Positions 53,052-62,502 of a stretch of DNA of 64,000 nt are shown here, one piece after another; position 1 is the stretch's first letter, and each line of letters begins with the position of its first letter. Origin of the DNA: an uncultured Kiloniellaceae bacterium (lineage in GTDB: Bacteria; Pseudomonadota; Alphaproteobacteria; Kiloniellales; Kiloniellaceae); the NCBI GenBank assembly GCA_947500035.1, contig CANMQP010000007.1:248001-312000 (forward strand), written 5' to 3'. Made by a program: the position numbers and the translations under genes. The notes under the pieces are model-generated. The model was not told where the DNA came from. It did no database searches and was given only the letters and a program-made list of their open reading frames with translations.

Positions 53052-53672
53052 ATGAAAGGAGCACCAAAACGTTTTGCACATCGTCGTGGGCGGCGGTGGA
53101 TTGTATATTGCCTCATCCTGATCGCTGCCTTCGGACTGATATGGACGGGCGGCCTGCTCTGGTTCGCCTCGACGCTGCCGAAAAGCGTTACCGACCCTCT
53201 GCGCAAAACGGATGCAATTGTTGTTCTGACCGGCGGAAGCGGCCGCCTGGAACAGGGCTTTGATCTGATCGAACAACAGCTTGCCAAGAAACTCTTCGTT
53301 TCGGGCGTGCACCAGGGCGTCGAGGTCGAGGAGCTCCTCAAGATTTTTCAGCGCAGCCCGAGTGGGGTGACCTGCTGCATGACTCTGGGCCGCGCTGTCG
53401 ATACGGTCGGGAATGCCGCGGAAACCGAAGAGTGGATGACGCAACAGGGTTTTCAGTCACTTCGGTTGGTCACGGCGGCATACCACATGCCGCGCAGCCT
53501 GGTCGAATTCAACCGGGTTATGCCAACGATCCAGATCATTCCCAATCCCGTGTTTCCGGTCAATTTCAAGCAACATGACTGGTGGCGCTGGCCGGGAAGC
53601 GCGGGATTGATTGTCACAGAGTATAATAAATACCTTGTGGCATTGCTGCGAAGTTACATTATCCCAGCATGA
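53052..53672 (+). CDS. YdcF/DUF218-family protein
   Basis: 206 residues. One N-terminal membrane helix (about 17-38), then a DUF218 (ElyC/SanA/YdcF) domain with AIVVLTGGSGRLEQGF, the central NAAETEEWM and TAAYHMPRSL. These residues form the nucleotide- or polymer-binding site in the family; SanA/ElyC members act in cell-envelope synthesis. It overlaps plsC by 4 bp (ATGA). The ftsE-ftsX-ydcF-plsC block is common in alphaproteobacteria. Confidence 0.9.
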   Translation: MKGAPKRFAHRRGRRWIVYCLILIAAFGLIWTGGLLWFASTLPKSVTDPLRKTDAIVVLTGGSGRLEQGFDLIEQQLAKKLFVSGVHQGVEVEELLKIFQRSPSGVTCCMTLGRAVDTVGNAAETEEWMTQQGFQSLRLVTAAYHMPRSLVEFNRVMPTIQIIPNPVFPVNFKQHDWWRWPGSAGLIVTEYNKYLVALLRSYIIPA

Positions 53673-54448
53673 AGATGATCGTCCTCCGTTCCACGCTCTT
53701 TAACGTCCTGTTTTTTGGCTGGAGCACTGTCTACCTGACCATCTGCCTGCCGATTCTTTTGCTGCCTCCGCGCGCGAGTTCCTGGGTGGGCAAGATCTGG
53801 ACCCGCATGACGTACGCGATGCTCAGGTCGATCTGCAAGCTCGACCACGAGATCATCGGGCTGGAAAATCTGCCCGAACCGCCCTTTATCATCGCGTCCA
53901 AACACCAATCCGCCTGGGAAACCATGGTGTTCAGCATTCTGGTCGATCATCCCTGCATCGTCATGAAGCGGGAGCTGAACTGGATCCCTCTGTTCGGCTG
54001 GTTCACCGCGCGCTCTGGTGCAATTGGAATCAACCGCTCCGGTGGCGCATCGGCACTCAAACAGCTGGTTGCGCTGTCGCGGAAGGCTGTCGCGGAAAAG
54101 CGGCCAATCATTATCTTTCCGGAAGGCACCCGGGTCGAACCGACAAAAAAAATTCCCTACCAGCCAGGTGTAGCCGCGCTCTATAGCCAACTCAAAGTCC
54201 CGGTGGTTCCCGTCGCATTGAATTCAGGCTACTTCTGGCGCCGCCGTGCCTTTGCCAAACGGCCCGGTAAAATCACTATGGAAATTCTACCGGCCATTCC
54301 GCCCGGCTTGCCGCGAAAGAAATTTATGCCGCTTTTGGAGGAGCAGATCGAGACGGCCTGCGCGAGGCTACCGGTTCCGGTGCACCACGATTCGCCGGCC
54401 AGCGTCGAAGAAAAACGCAATCTCCGCAAGAATAAGGCCGCATTATAG
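53669..54448 (+). CDS. plsC: 1-acylglycerol-3-phosphate acyltransferase
   Basis: 259 residues. A hydrophobic N-terminal segment (about 8-35), the motif I KHQSAWETM (family HxxxxD/E, here Glu), motif III IIIFPEGTRVEP and motif IV around VPVVPVALNSGYF. It makes phosphatidic acid from lysophosphatidic acid at the inner membrane. Its ATG overlaps the preceding gene's stop. The family norm is about 240-260 residues, so it is complete. Confidence 0.93.
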   Translation: MKMIVLRSTLFNVLFFGWSTVYLTICLPILLLPPRASSWVGKIWTRMTYAMLRSICKLDHEIIGLENLPEPPFIIASKHQSAWETMVFSILVDHPCIVMKRELNWIPLFGWFTARSGAIGINRSGGASALKQLVALSRKAVAEKRPIIIFPEGTRVEPTKKIPYQPGVAALYSQLKVPVVPVALNSGYFWRRRAFAKRPGKITMEILPAIPPGLPRKKFMPLLEEQIETACARLPVPVHHDSPASVEEKRNLRKNKAAL

Positions 54449-54466
54449 CAGGGAACGCGAAAGACC

Positions 54467-54652
54467 ATGACACAACGAGTCTGTAGATCCTGTGGCGACC
54501 CATTGGACATTGATCAGGATATCTGCCGGTCCTGCGGCGCCAACAATCCGCTGGTCAATCCCTGGTACACCTATCCACTGGGAGCCCTGATCGTCGCGGT
54601 GCTGGCCTTTCTCCTGATCGACTTTAACGACATTCGAAAGATATTCGAGTAA
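54467..54652 (+). CDS. Small zinc-ribbon membrane protein
   Basis: 61 residues. Two CxxC pairs (CRSCGDPLD and CRSCGANN) form a zinc ribbon, followed by one membrane helix (about 38-55). It lies 18 bp after plsC. Function unknown; such proteins often tether small complexes to the membrane. Confidence 0.75.
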   Translation: MTQRVCRSCGDPLDIDQDICRSCGANNPLVNPWYTYPLGALIVAVLAFLLIDFNDIRKIFE

Positions 54653-54690
54653 GCAGTTCCGAGATCTCTCAGACGGGCAGCTGGGATGCG

Positions 54691-55260
54691 TTACCGGCCA
54701 GACTCCTGACGCGCATCAACCTCGCGGAGTAATTCCGCGAGATAGGGGTCATGCAGCCCGAGCGCCTCGAGATGATGTACTGTGTTCTGCAGATAATCCC
54801 GGCAGGTTCCGCGCTGTCCGCGCCCCTGAACGACCAGCTGGATCAATTCTTCGCGCGGCAGACGTCCGCTATACTGCTCATGCTCGGGATCGGCCACGAA
54901 GGTAATCGCCGTGACGACGCCGGTCTCGGTCGTGATATCATGCCAGCCGGGCAGATAAACACCGGTCACCATTTCACGCTCGTCGAGATACTGCATAACC
55001 TCAACGCCTTCCGCGGCAGGCACGCGAAACACCAGGCCCTCACAACTGCCGCCCCGGTCAAGCCCCAACACCAGTCCCGGACAGTCCGGCGTACCGCGGT
55101 AGCGATGGGAATAGACGCAAAAGTGCCGGTGGTAACCCTCAAGAAACCCGGATCTGACTTCCACATGGGGAAATCCGGGATTCCAGATCAAAGAGCCATA
55201 GCCAAATACCCAAAAATCCTGACCCTCGGGAGGCCTAAGCGTCTGGCTCCAATCCTTCAT
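54691..55260 (-). CDS. ChaC-type gamma-glutamylcyclotransferase
   Basis: 189 residues. The N-terminal FGYGSLIWNPGF is the gamma-glutamyl-binding loop and YLDEREMVTGVY holds the catalytic Glu. ChaC proteins cleave glutathione to 5-oxoproline and Cys-Gly. The isolated gene is convergent with the zinc-ribbon gene. Length is slightly below ChaC of E. coli. Confidence 0.9.
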   Translation of the reverse strand: MKDWSQTLRPPEGQDFWVFGYGSLIWNPGFPHVEVRSGFLEGYHRHFCVYSHRYRGTPDCPGLVLGLDRGGSCEGLVFRVPAAEGVEVMQYLDEREMVTGVYLPGWHDITTETGVVTAITFVADPEHEQYSGRLPREELIQLVVQGRGQRGTCRDYLQNTVHHLEALGLHDPYLAELLREVDARQESGR

Positions 55261-55396
55261 CCGATCCGCACCCTGGAAAAATCCTCTCAGCCTTTGCGCC
55301 GCGATGCATCATATCGAGACATATTCTCCGCCGAAAGGCTGGACAAGTGACACTGCTGCACCGAAGTTACAAAAACCATTGATGTAAACGAGCCTC

Positions 55397-56431
55397 ATGA
55401 CCGTCGATTCTCCGTCTCCAGCCCCGCGTTCCAGGAACCGCCGCATCGTGATGGTTGCGGGCGGCCTGCTGCTCGTGGGGCTCCTCGTGACCGCCTACTG
55501 GCACTGGGCCGCAAGACAAGTCCTGGCGGGTCTCGAGAACTGGCGGCAGCAGCAGATTGCAAGGGGCTTCGTTGTTAACTTTGGTGAGGTGGGTCTGACG
55601 GGCTACCCTTTTGCACTCGATCTCTCGCTTTCATCTCCAGAGCTGTCGGCGCCTGACGGCCGCTATTGGCAGGGACCGGCCGTAACCGGCAACGCAGCGC
55701 TCTGGGACCCCTTCACAATCAACGCAGATATCTCAGGCACGCACCGATTTGGCGGCTTCCATTATGGTGGAGAGTTTAGAGGGCTCGCGCAGCAGGCCTC
55801 GCTGCAAGCCCATCTCGACTGGGATGGAACCCTCAGCCATGCCGTGACCTCGGTGGCCGATATGCAGTTGCTCTATCAAGATGCACAGCTTCTGCAAATC
55901 GGGACCCTGGACGCGGTTCTGGGTCCCCTGCGTCCTGCGGATGGCGAGCAGCTTCAGGAGCTCGACTTCGACGGTTCGGCGCGCAGTATTCTTTTGCCCG
56001 AAGACGGGGATACGCCACTTGGCAACTTCGTCGAATCCTTATCGCTCAAAGCTACATTGCGCGGGCCTCTGCCCGCTCAAAAGGCCCGCCAGGCTCTGCC
56101 GATCTGGCGTGATGCGGGAGGCGAAGCCATTGTACACAGCGCGGATGTCGCCTGGGGTCCGCTCAATCTGCGTGCCAAGGGTGGAGCGAAACTGGATGCC
56201 TTCCTGCGTCCCGAAGGTCAGTTCGGCACGCGCATTTCCGGCCTCAGCGAAGTCATCAACAGACTGGTCGAGCGCGGGCAGATCAAACCTGCACAGGCAG
56301 GCATGCTCAGCTTCGCACTCTTGTCGCTCGGCGGCGGTGACGCAAGGAACATTGCGCTGCCGATTTCCATGAAAGACGGGCTTTTGAGCGCCGGGCCCGT
56401 GCCGATTGCCTCGCTCAAACCGGTTCTTTAA
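55397..56431 (+). CDS. DUF2125 protein
   Basis: 344 residues. N-terminal single membrane helix (about 16-36) and a long beta-rich periplasmic body (VNFGEVGLTGYPFALDLSLSS is the DUF2125 opening, ending DGLLSAGPVPIASL). The family is widespread in alphaproteobacteria and structurally like AsmA-type lipid-transfer or BAM-related proteins, but no function is proven. Convergent with tyrC. Confidence 0.85.
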   Translation: MTVDSPSPAPRSRNRRIVMVAGGLLLVGLLVTAYWHWAARQVLAGLENWRQQQIARGFVVNFGEVGLTGYPFALDLSLSSPELSAPDGRYWQGPAVTGNAALWDPFTINADISGTHRFGGFHYGGEFRGLAQQASLQAHLDWDGTLSHAVTSVADMQLLYQDAQLLQIGTLDAVLGPLRPADGEQLQELDFDGSARSILLPEDGDTPLGNFVESLSLKATLRGPLPAQKARQALPIWRDAGGEAIVHSADVAWGPLNLRAKGGAKLDAFLRPEGQFGTRISGLSEVINRLVERGQIKPAQAGMLSFALLSLGGGDARNIALPISMKDGLLSAGPVPIASLKPVL

Positions 56432-56459
56432 GGCGCAAGGCCGTCCCCGAAGAGTGACT

Positions 56460-57395
56460 TTATTGGTCGGCTTTGGGCTCCCGCGGGTCGAAGCTTCCCG
56501 CCTGATGGGCCTCAACGACGCCCTGGCGTATTTCACGGGTTCTGAAGAAGAGGTTTTCCAGGGTATCCCCTTCGCCCCAACGGATCGCCCGCTGCAGCAC
56601 AGTGATATCCTCACTGAAGCGTTGCAGCATCTCGAGCACCGCTTCACGGTTGTTCAGGAACACATCGCGCCACATCACCGGATCCGAGCCTGCGATACGC
56701 GTGAAGTCGCGAAAACCGCCGGCGGAGAATTTGACGACTTCCGCCCGCTCGCTCTCTTCCAGATCCGTCGCGGTCCCCACAATGGTGTAGGCAATCAGGT
56801 GAGGCAGGTGCGACGTAATCGCCAGGACCTTGTCGTGATGCCCGGCTTCCATGATCTCGACCATGCTGCCACAACGCTTCCAGAGTTCAGTGACCGCCTC
56901 GACGGCACGATGGTCCGCACCCGGCGGCGGCGTCAGAATGCACCAGCGGCCATCGAAGAGTTCGGCGAAACCGGCATCCGGTCCGGACTTCTCCGTACCC
57001 GCGATGGGATGCCCAGGTACAAAGTGGACGCCATCGGGAAGATATTGATCCACATCCCGGATCACCGCCTGCTTGACCGAGCCCACGTCGGTTACGATCA
57101 CTCCCGGTTTCAAATGCGGCCCGATAACCGATGCGATGCTGTCATAGGTTCCGACCGGCGCGCAGAGAATCACGAGATCCGCACCCTCAACGGCTTTCAC
57201 CGGGTCGCTGTGCGCGCTCTCGGCCAGGCCGAGTTCCAAAACCCGGTCAAGTGTCGCCTGAGACCGGGCTGAAACCGAGATCTGCCTGACGATGCGCCGG
57301 CTCCGGAAAGCCCGGGCAAGGGAGGAGCCAATCAGGCCGACGCCGATCAGCGCCACCTTCTCAAAGAGGAATTCACTATCTGCTGGAGCAACCAT
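56460..57395 (-). CDS. tyrC: Prephenate/arogenate dehydrogenase
   Basis: 311 residues. Rossmann motif GVGLIGSSLARAF (about 18-30), HPIAGTEKSGP and the catalytic His in ITSHLPHLIAY. It oxidises prephenate or arogenate to the tyrosine precursor. It is the last gene of a chorismate mutase-hisC-tyrC run on the minus strand (102 bp after hisC); HisC-type aminotransferases commonly also transaminate in this pathway. Confidence 0.93.
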   Translation of the reverse strand: MVAPADSEFLFEKVALIGVGLIGSSLARAFRSRRIVRQISVSARSQATLDRVLELGLAESAHSDPVKAVEGADLVILCAPVGTYDSIASVIGPHLKPGVIVTDVGSVKQAVIRDVDQYLPDGVHFVPGHPIAGTEKSGPDAGFAELFDGRWCILTPPPGADHRAVEAVTELWKRCGSMVEIMEAGHHDKVLAITSHLPHLIAYTIVGTATDLEESERAEVVKFSAGGFRDFTRIAGSDPVMWRDVFLNNREAVLEMLQRFSEDITVLQRAIRWGEGDTLENLFFRTREIRQGVVEAHQAGSFDPREPKADQ

Positions 57396-57497
57396 TTCAA
57401 AGCCTGTCTATCTTGCGCACGTCTCGCACATTTCGTCTTGGTCCCCGAAAACCGGGCGCCGGCGGGAGAACACTAAGCACGCGCTTTGAAGATCAAA

Positions 57498-58589
57498 TTA
57501 ACTCAAAAACTTTCCGAGGGCCTCGACGACAGTTCTGGTCTCGTCCTCGGTTCCAATCGTCACCCGCAGATAATCCGGCAGTCCGTAGCCGCCCATGGCC
57601 CGCACCAGAATACCGCGGGATTTCAGGTATTCGAGCGCCGCCGCTGCGGATTTGTCTTGCGTATCCGGAAAGCGCACCAAAGCAAAATTGCCCACGCAAT
57701 TTCCAGGCTCGACACCGAGTTTCGCCACCTCTTCGTTGAACCAGGCAAGCCACTTGGCGTTGTGCTCGACAGAACGTTTGACGTGGGCCCGGTCCCGGAT
57801 GGCTTCCACGCCCGCCGCCTGGGCGGGCAGGCTGACATTGAAGGGGCCGCGCAAACGGTTGAGAACATCCGCGACGGCAGGCGGACAATAGGCCCAGCCC
57901 AGACGCAGCGACGCCAGCCCGTGGATCTTTGAGAAGGTGCGGGTCATGACGACATTTTCGCACTCGGGAACCAGCTCCATCCCTGAGCTGTAGTCATCGG
58001 CGGCGACATACTCCGCGTAGGCGGCGTCAACCACCAGCAACACCGACTCCGGAAGTCCGCGGCGTAAACGGCGTAATTCTTCAGCCGAGATATAGGTTCC
58101 GGTCGGATTGTTCGGATTGGCGACGAAGACCAGCTTCGTTCGGGACGTGGTCTGAGCAAGCAGTTCATCGACGTCGGTTGTCAGATTATGCTCCGGAGAC
58201 GCCACGGGTGTCGCACCGACCGTTTTGGCCGAGATCGGATACATCAGAAATCCGTGTTCGCTGTAGAGCACTTCATCGCCCGGCCCCGCATAAGCCCGCA
58301 CCAGCAGAGAGATCAGTTCATCCGATCCTGCGCCGCAAACGATCCGGTTACAGTCAAGCCCTTCGCTATCAGCAATGGCATCTCTAAGGTCGTTGGATCC
58401 GCCATCCGGATAGCGGTGCAGTTCACCCTTCAGCTGCTCATAGGCTTCAATCGCCTTCGGACTGGGTCCGAGTGGGTTCTCGTTGGAGGCGAGGCGAACG
58501 ACACGGTTGGCGCCCTCAACGGAGGCATCGCCGCCAACATAAGGCGAAATGTCCAGAATTCCAGGGCGAGGCTTCAAGGGAGACGTCAT
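57498..58589 (-). CDS. hisC: Histidinol-phosphate aminotransferase
   Basis: 363 residues, fold-type I PLP enzyme. ASNENPLGPSP start block, FVANPNNPTGT, PLP Lys in RTFSKIHGLASLRLGW, and the DYLRVTIG end. Histidinol-phosphate transaminase is expected; co-operonic tyrC and chorismate mutase mean it can also serve tyrosine/phenylalanine synthesis, as known for such HisC. Ten bp after the chorismate mutase gene. Confidence 0.93.
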   Translation of the reverse strand: MTSPLKPRPGILDISPYVGGDASVEGANRVVRLASNENPLGPSPKAIEAYEQLKGELHRYPDGGSNDLRDAIADSEGLDCNRIVCGAGSDELISLLVRAYAGPGDEVLYSEHGFLMYPISAKTVGATPVASPEHNLTTDVDELLAQTTSRTKLVFVANPNNPTGTYISAEELRRLRRGLPESVLLVVDAAYAEYVAADDYSSGMELVPECENVVMTRTFSKIHGLASLRLGWAYCPPAVADVLNRLRGPFNVSLPAQAAGVEAIRDRAHVKRSVEHNAKWLAWFNEEVAKLGVEPGNCVGNFALVRFPDTQDKSAAAALEYLKSRGILVRAMGGYGLPDYLRVTIGTEDETRTVVEALGKFLS

Positions 58590-58599
58590 CGGCTTACAT

Positions 58600-59556
58600 T
58601 CACTCAGAACGGCCGGGCTCGTCCGCGCCGTCGCTGCCGGCTGCAGGGGCCCTCAACACCAGGCTTGGGTCATTGCTGGTCTGCGCCGCTGCCGAAGTGG
58701 CGTCGAGGCCCAAATCCATGGGCACCGCATAACCGCCAGCCGCCCAAACCCAGGCAATCTTGCTTTCGTTTTCTTCCTTAAGCCGGACCAGACGCGCATC
58801 ATCCGGGCCCACGTACCCCAGGACCTCGACGAGATGCATCGGCGAACCGGGCTCACGGTCAGGTGTCTGTACGTCTGCGGTCTCCATCCCGACATTCGAA
58901 AAGAGCGCGCGAATGCCGCTGCGCGACATTTCTTCAGCGGTCTCCACAATGACATAGCTGCGATCGTCGCCGGTGTCCTCCTGCGGAACGAAACTGATGG
59001 TCAGGGCTTCGATACGGTTCCGGCTGGAAGCGTCGGTCTTGGTGAAGGGAAGCTTTGCGGTAATCCGCGGCGCATCCTCGAAATCGCGCGCCAGATAGCG
59101 CCACCAGTTCTCGCTGTCCTCCGACTGTGGCACCGGCAAGACTCCTGCCGTTGCGCGGCGGTCGGACACGGCCCGCATGACGCCTGAGACGGTGCCATAG
59201 GTCGAGATGGGTGTCAGGGCACCAAAATGGTCCCGGGCCAGCGTGTAGAGGTCAGGATCGTGCTCGGGCGCGTAGACTGCAATGCTGAGATCGCCCTGAA
59301 GGGTTGTTGCGCTTGAAAAAATCTCACGCCAAACACGAACCACAGCCGCCTTGGGCAGAACACCTGTGTGGCGCTCGACAAGACGGCGCAAAACCTGGGC
59401 CTCACGGCCCGGGCGCAGATATACAGCTCCCTTGCCTTTGGCTTTCCCGACCTGCTCCGCAATCTCCGTGCGACGGATCAGCAGATCGTGAATTTCCGTA
59501 TCGATTTCATCGATTTGAGCACGAAGTTTGCCCAGAGTATCTGCGTTATCTGACAT
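58600..59556 (-). CDS. Chorismate mutase with degenerate prephenate-dehydratase-like domain
   Basis: 318 residues from ATG 59556 (the frame reaches 59703 but family homology begins here). N-terminal AroQ-type helical mutase: LGKLRAQIDEIDTEIHDLL, RRTEIAEQVGKAK, RPGREAQVLRRL with the catalytic Arg and Lys residues. From about 105 it continues with an alpha/beta part that looks like the two-lobed PDT fold (AVYAPEHDPDLYTLARDHFG, then TYGTVSGVMRAVSDRRA) and ends with an ACT-like segment, but the PDT Thr-Arg-Phe motif is missing. So mutase activity is likely, dehydratase activity unlikely; a regulatory role is inferred. First gene of the hisC-tyrC operon. Confidence 0.85.
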   Translation of the reverse strand: MSDNADTLGKLRAQIDEIDTEIHDLLIRRTEIAEQVGKAKGKGAVYLRPGREAQVLRRLVERHTGVLPKAAVVRVWREIFSSATTLQGDLSIAVYAPEHDPDLYTLARDHFGALTPISTYGTVSGVMRAVSDRRATAGVLPVPQSEDSENWWRYLARDFEDAPRITAKLPFTKTDASSRNRIEALTISFVPQEDTGDDRSYVIVETAEEMSRSGIRALFSNVGMETADVQTPDREPGSPMHLVEVLGYVGPDDARLVRLKEENESKIAWVWAAGGYAVPMDLGLDATSAAAQTSNDPSLVLRAPAAGSDGADEPGRSE

Positions 59557-59642
59557 AAGACCTATCGGCGAAGGGACTGGCGAGCCAAAAGAAATAGTCT
59601 CAGGACCGCACAAAAGCAAAGAAAACATCGTGCAAGAAAGCG

Positions 59643-59671
59643 TTGACAGGATGGCCGTCCCACCAATAGCT
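59643..59671 (+). promoter_or_regulatory. Weak sigma-70-like promoter before metX
   Basis: Perfect TTGACA at 59643 with a 17-bp spacer, but the -10 (ATAGCT) fits poorly. If used, transcription begins near 59680, favouring the ATG 59728 start of metX over 59686. Confidence 0.3.
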
Positions 59672-59685
59672 ATGCAGTCCCTGCT

Positions 59686-60903
59686 ATGGGGTTGAAAAGA
59701 CAAGACTTGGCGGCAAGACTGGACAAGATGATAAAGGGCGAAACATCACCGGCACTTGAAGCTCGGGCGCAGGCGCTTCCCGGCCACCAGGTCGAGTTGG
59801 GTCATGACGAGCCGCTGAAGCTTGATTGCGGTGTCGAGCTCAACGCCTTTACGGTAGCCTACCAGACCTACGGCCGGCTGAATGCCGACCGCAGTAATGC
59901 TATTCTGGTATGTCACGCCCTAACCGGCGATCAGTTTATGACCGGCGACCATCCGGTCACCGGCAAACCGGGCTGGTGGCGGCAGCTTGTCGGTCCGGGA
60001 CTGGTGCTCGATACGAATCGCTTTTTTCTGATCTGCAGCAATGTCATCGGCGGGTGCCTGGGCACAACCGGGCCCAAGTCGATCAATCCGGAGACCGGTC
60101 AACCCTGGGGACTTGATTTCCCTGTCATCACCATTCGCGACATGGTCCGAGCGCAACGCCAGTTGATCGACCACCTGGGCATCGACAAGCTTTTCTGTGT
60201 GATCGGCGGCTCCATGGGCGGGATGCAGGTGCTGGAATGGGCCTCCTCCTACCCCGAACGAGTCTACGCGGCGGTACCGCTCGCCACTGCGGCCCGGCAC
60301 ACCGCCCAAAATATCGCCTTTCACGAGGTCGGCCGCCAGGCGATCATGGCCGACCCCGAATGGCATGGCGGCAAGTATCAGGAAGCCGGCAAGATTCCGC
60401 GCGCCGGGCTTTCCGTTGCGCGCATGACAGCCCACATCACTTACCTCTCCGAGCCGGCCCTGCACCGGAAATTCGGACGCCGCCTGCAGGACCGCAAGGA
60501 GCTGACCTACGGCTTCGACGCGGACTTCCAGGTCGAGAGTTATTTGCGGCATCAGGGCTACTCCTTCGTCGAGCGCTTCGACGCGAACTCCTATCTCTAC
60601 ATCACGCGGGCCATGGATTACTTCGATCTGGCCAGCGAGCACGACGGCGTCCTGGCCAACGCGTTCAAGAGTACGCCGGTCCGGTTTTGCATCATCTCCT
60701 TCACCAGTGACTGGCTTTTTCCCACCAGTGAAAACCGGGACATTGTCCATGCTCTCAATGCGGTGGCGGCGGATGTCAGCTTCGTGGAAATCGAGAGCGA
60801 CGCAGGACACGACGCCTTCCTGCTGGACGAGCCGGACTTCCGCAACACGCTGCGCGGCTTTTTGAACGGCTGCGCGGAACGCCTGGGGATCGCCGCGCAA
60901 TGA
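59686..60903 (+). CDS. metX: Homoserine O-acetyltransferase
   Basis: 405 residues in the longest frame; an alternative ATG at 59728 would remove 14 residues. Alpha/beta hydrolase with nucleophile elbow GGSMGGMQ, the early [12 protein letters not shown], and the catalytic Asp in FTSDWLFP and His in DAGHDAFL. It makes O-acetylhomoserine for methionine synthesis. It overlaps metW by 4 bp (ATGA), the conserved metXW pair. I did not find a SAM riboswitch in front. Confidence 0.95.
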   Translation: MGLKRQDLAARLDKMIKGETSPALEARAQALPGHQVELGHDEPLKLDCGVELNAFTVAYQTYGRLNADRSNAILVCHALTGDQFMTGDHPVTGKPGWWRQLVGPGLVLDTNRFFLICSNVIGGCLGTTGPKSINPETGQPWGLDFPVITIRDMVRAQRQLIDHLGIDKLFCVIGGSMGGMQVLEWASSYPERVYAAVPLATAARHTAQNIAFHEVGRQAIMADPEWHGGKYQEAGKIPRAGLSVARMTAHITYLSEPALHRKFGRRLQDRKELTYGFDADFQVESYLRHQGYSFVERFDANSYLYITRAMDYFDLASEHDGVLANAFKSTPVRFCIISFTSDWLFPTSENRDIVHALNAVAADVSFVEIESDAGHDAFLLDEPDFRNTLRGFLNGCAERLGIAAQ

Positions 60904-61568
60904 GTCCCGACCAAGGCCTGCCGGCGACGAGCGCACCCGCCCCTGAAAACCTCCCCGAGCGCAGCCAGTTGCGCGCCGACCTCAAGCTGATCGCGGATAT
61001 GATCGAGAAAGGCTCGCGCGTCCTGGATATCGGCTGCGAGGATGGCGCGCTGCTGGAGTACCTTTTCAGGGAGAAACAGGTCACGGGCCGCGGGATTGAA
61101 CTCTCACAAGCCGGTGTGAACGCCTGCGTGGCGCGCGGACTCTCGGTCATTCAGGGGAACGCGGACACCGACCTGGGCAACTATCCCGACGATGCTTTTG
61201 ATTACGCCGTGCTCAGTCAAACCCTGCAGGCGGTCCATGCGCCGCATCTCGTGTTGGAGCAACTGGCGCGGATCGGACGCAAGACGATCGTTTCCTTCCC
61301 GAACTTCGGATATTGGAAGGTTCGGCGAAGGCTTCTGTTACAAGGCCGTATGCCGGTCACCAGAGTCCTTCCGGCCCAGTGGTATGAAACACCAAACATT
61401 CACCTCTGTACGATCAGGGACTTCCTGCTGCTCTGCGAGGATTTGAATGTCGAGGTCGAGCGCTCGCTTATCCTCGATGAGCGCGGGCGCATGACCACGG
61501 CGCGCTCGCTCTGGTGGGCCAACCTGATCGGCCAGCAGGCGATTTTTCTCCTGCGCCGCAAGAGCTGA
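60900..61568 (+). CDS. metW: MetW methionine biosynthesis protein
   Basis: 222 residues. SAM-methyltransferase fold with [15 protein letters not shown], the MetW stretch [22 protein letters not shown] and [20 protein letters not shown]. MetW cooperates with MetX; the pair is widespread in proteobacteria. The ATG overlaps the metX stop. Confidence 0.95.
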   Translation: MSPDQGLPATSAPAPENLPERSQLRADLKLIADMIEKGSRVLDIGCEDGALLEYLFREKQVTGRGIELSQAGVNACVARGLSVIQGNADTDLGNYPDDAFDYAVLSQTLQAVHAPHLVLEQLARIGRKTIVSFPNFGYWKVRRRLLLQGRMPVTRVLPAQWYETPNIHLCTIRDFLLLCEDLNVEVERSLILDERGRMTTARSLWWANLIGQQAIFLLRRKS

Positions 61569-61590
61569 TCTCAGACCCGGTTTGATAGAT

Positions 61591-62328
61591 CTAAATCTGC
61601 TTCCTGCGCGCGACCTGGGGAATCTGAACAACTCTCGGCCGGCGAACCTTGATGCGCTGCCGCGACGGGCTGGCGGCGTAGAGCTGCTTGCCCGCCTCGA
61701 TCATCACCACACCCGAGAAGGTCGGGAAGAAACGGCCGCCCATACGTTCCCAGGCCGGTGCGGAGCGCAGCAGCGTATTTGAGCGCGTCGGCGGCACATA
61801 AAGTGCCCGCCCTGTACGCATGGGCATGAACTGATTTTGACGCAACAACCTTGAGAGCTGCGCTTGCGTGTATGGATGCCCCCAACCTAAGGGCGTCCGA
61901 TCGCTGCGCGCCCAGATACCCCGCCGGTTGGGTACCACGACCAGAAGGCGCCCCTCGCCGGTCAGAACCCGCCAGACTTCGTGCAGCATGTCACGGAGAT
62001 ACTCTGTGCTCTCAACCCCATGCACCAGCAGCACCCGATCAACCGAATAGTCCGGCAACGGCAGCTCCGTCTCGTCGACCAGCGATACCACGCAGGGTCC
62101 TTCGGGTGGCCAATGATGCACGCCTTGCGAAGCCGGCATAAAGGCAATCAGCCGCTCGCATTCTTCCTTGAAGACCCGTAGATAAGGCGTCGAGTACCCC
62201 AGCCCCACGAGGCACTGCCCGTGCAGGTCCGGCCACATTGACCTTATGCCACGACGCAACATATGGCGCGCGACGTGCCCCATCCTGGACTCGTAAAACT
62301 CTCTTAAATCAACAACATCTGTCCACAT
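61591..62328 (-). CDS. Class I SAM-dependent methyltransferase
   Basis: 245 residues from ATG 62328 (MWTDVVDLREFYESRMGH). VVSLVDETELPLPDYSVDRVLLVHGVE is the acidic-loop/motif area of a methyltransferase domain, followed by MLHEVWRVLTGEGRLLVVVPNRRG. The first SAM Gly-loop is degenerate (LVGLGYSTPYLR). The family is common next to glyoxalase-II genes in alphaproteobacteria; here it diverges from a GST gene. Substrate unknown. Confidence 0.85.
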   Translation of the reverse strand: MWTDVVDLREFYESRMGHVARHMLRRGIRSMWPDLHGQCLVGLGYSTPYLRVFKEECERLIAFMPASQGVHHWPPEGPCVVSLVDETELPLPDYSVDRVLLVHGVESTEYLRDMLHEVWRVLTGEGRLLVVVPNRRGIWARSDRTPLGWGHPYTQAQLSRLLRQNQFMPMRTGRALYVPPTRSNTLLRSAPAWERMGGRFFPTFSGVVMIEAGKQLYAASPSRQRIKVRRPRVVQIPQVARRKQI

Positions 62329-62502
62329 AGCGCGGGAAGATACCACAATTGTTGCGAGAAGCCATAGGAGCAACCCAGGACTGCAGAGCATGATGGGCGC
62401 AGAAGCCTTTTGGATTGCATAACCGGCCGGCAGTCTTAAGCTAACCGGCTATCACGATCGTATCTTTCGCGAAGCGTCCAAGATGGGAGTTTTTTCAGCG
62501 CC

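Noticed and set aside
59557-59727. SAM riboswitch before metX
   Set aside because: I looked for SAM-II-like pseudoknot elements and saw none; only a weak promoter is supported.
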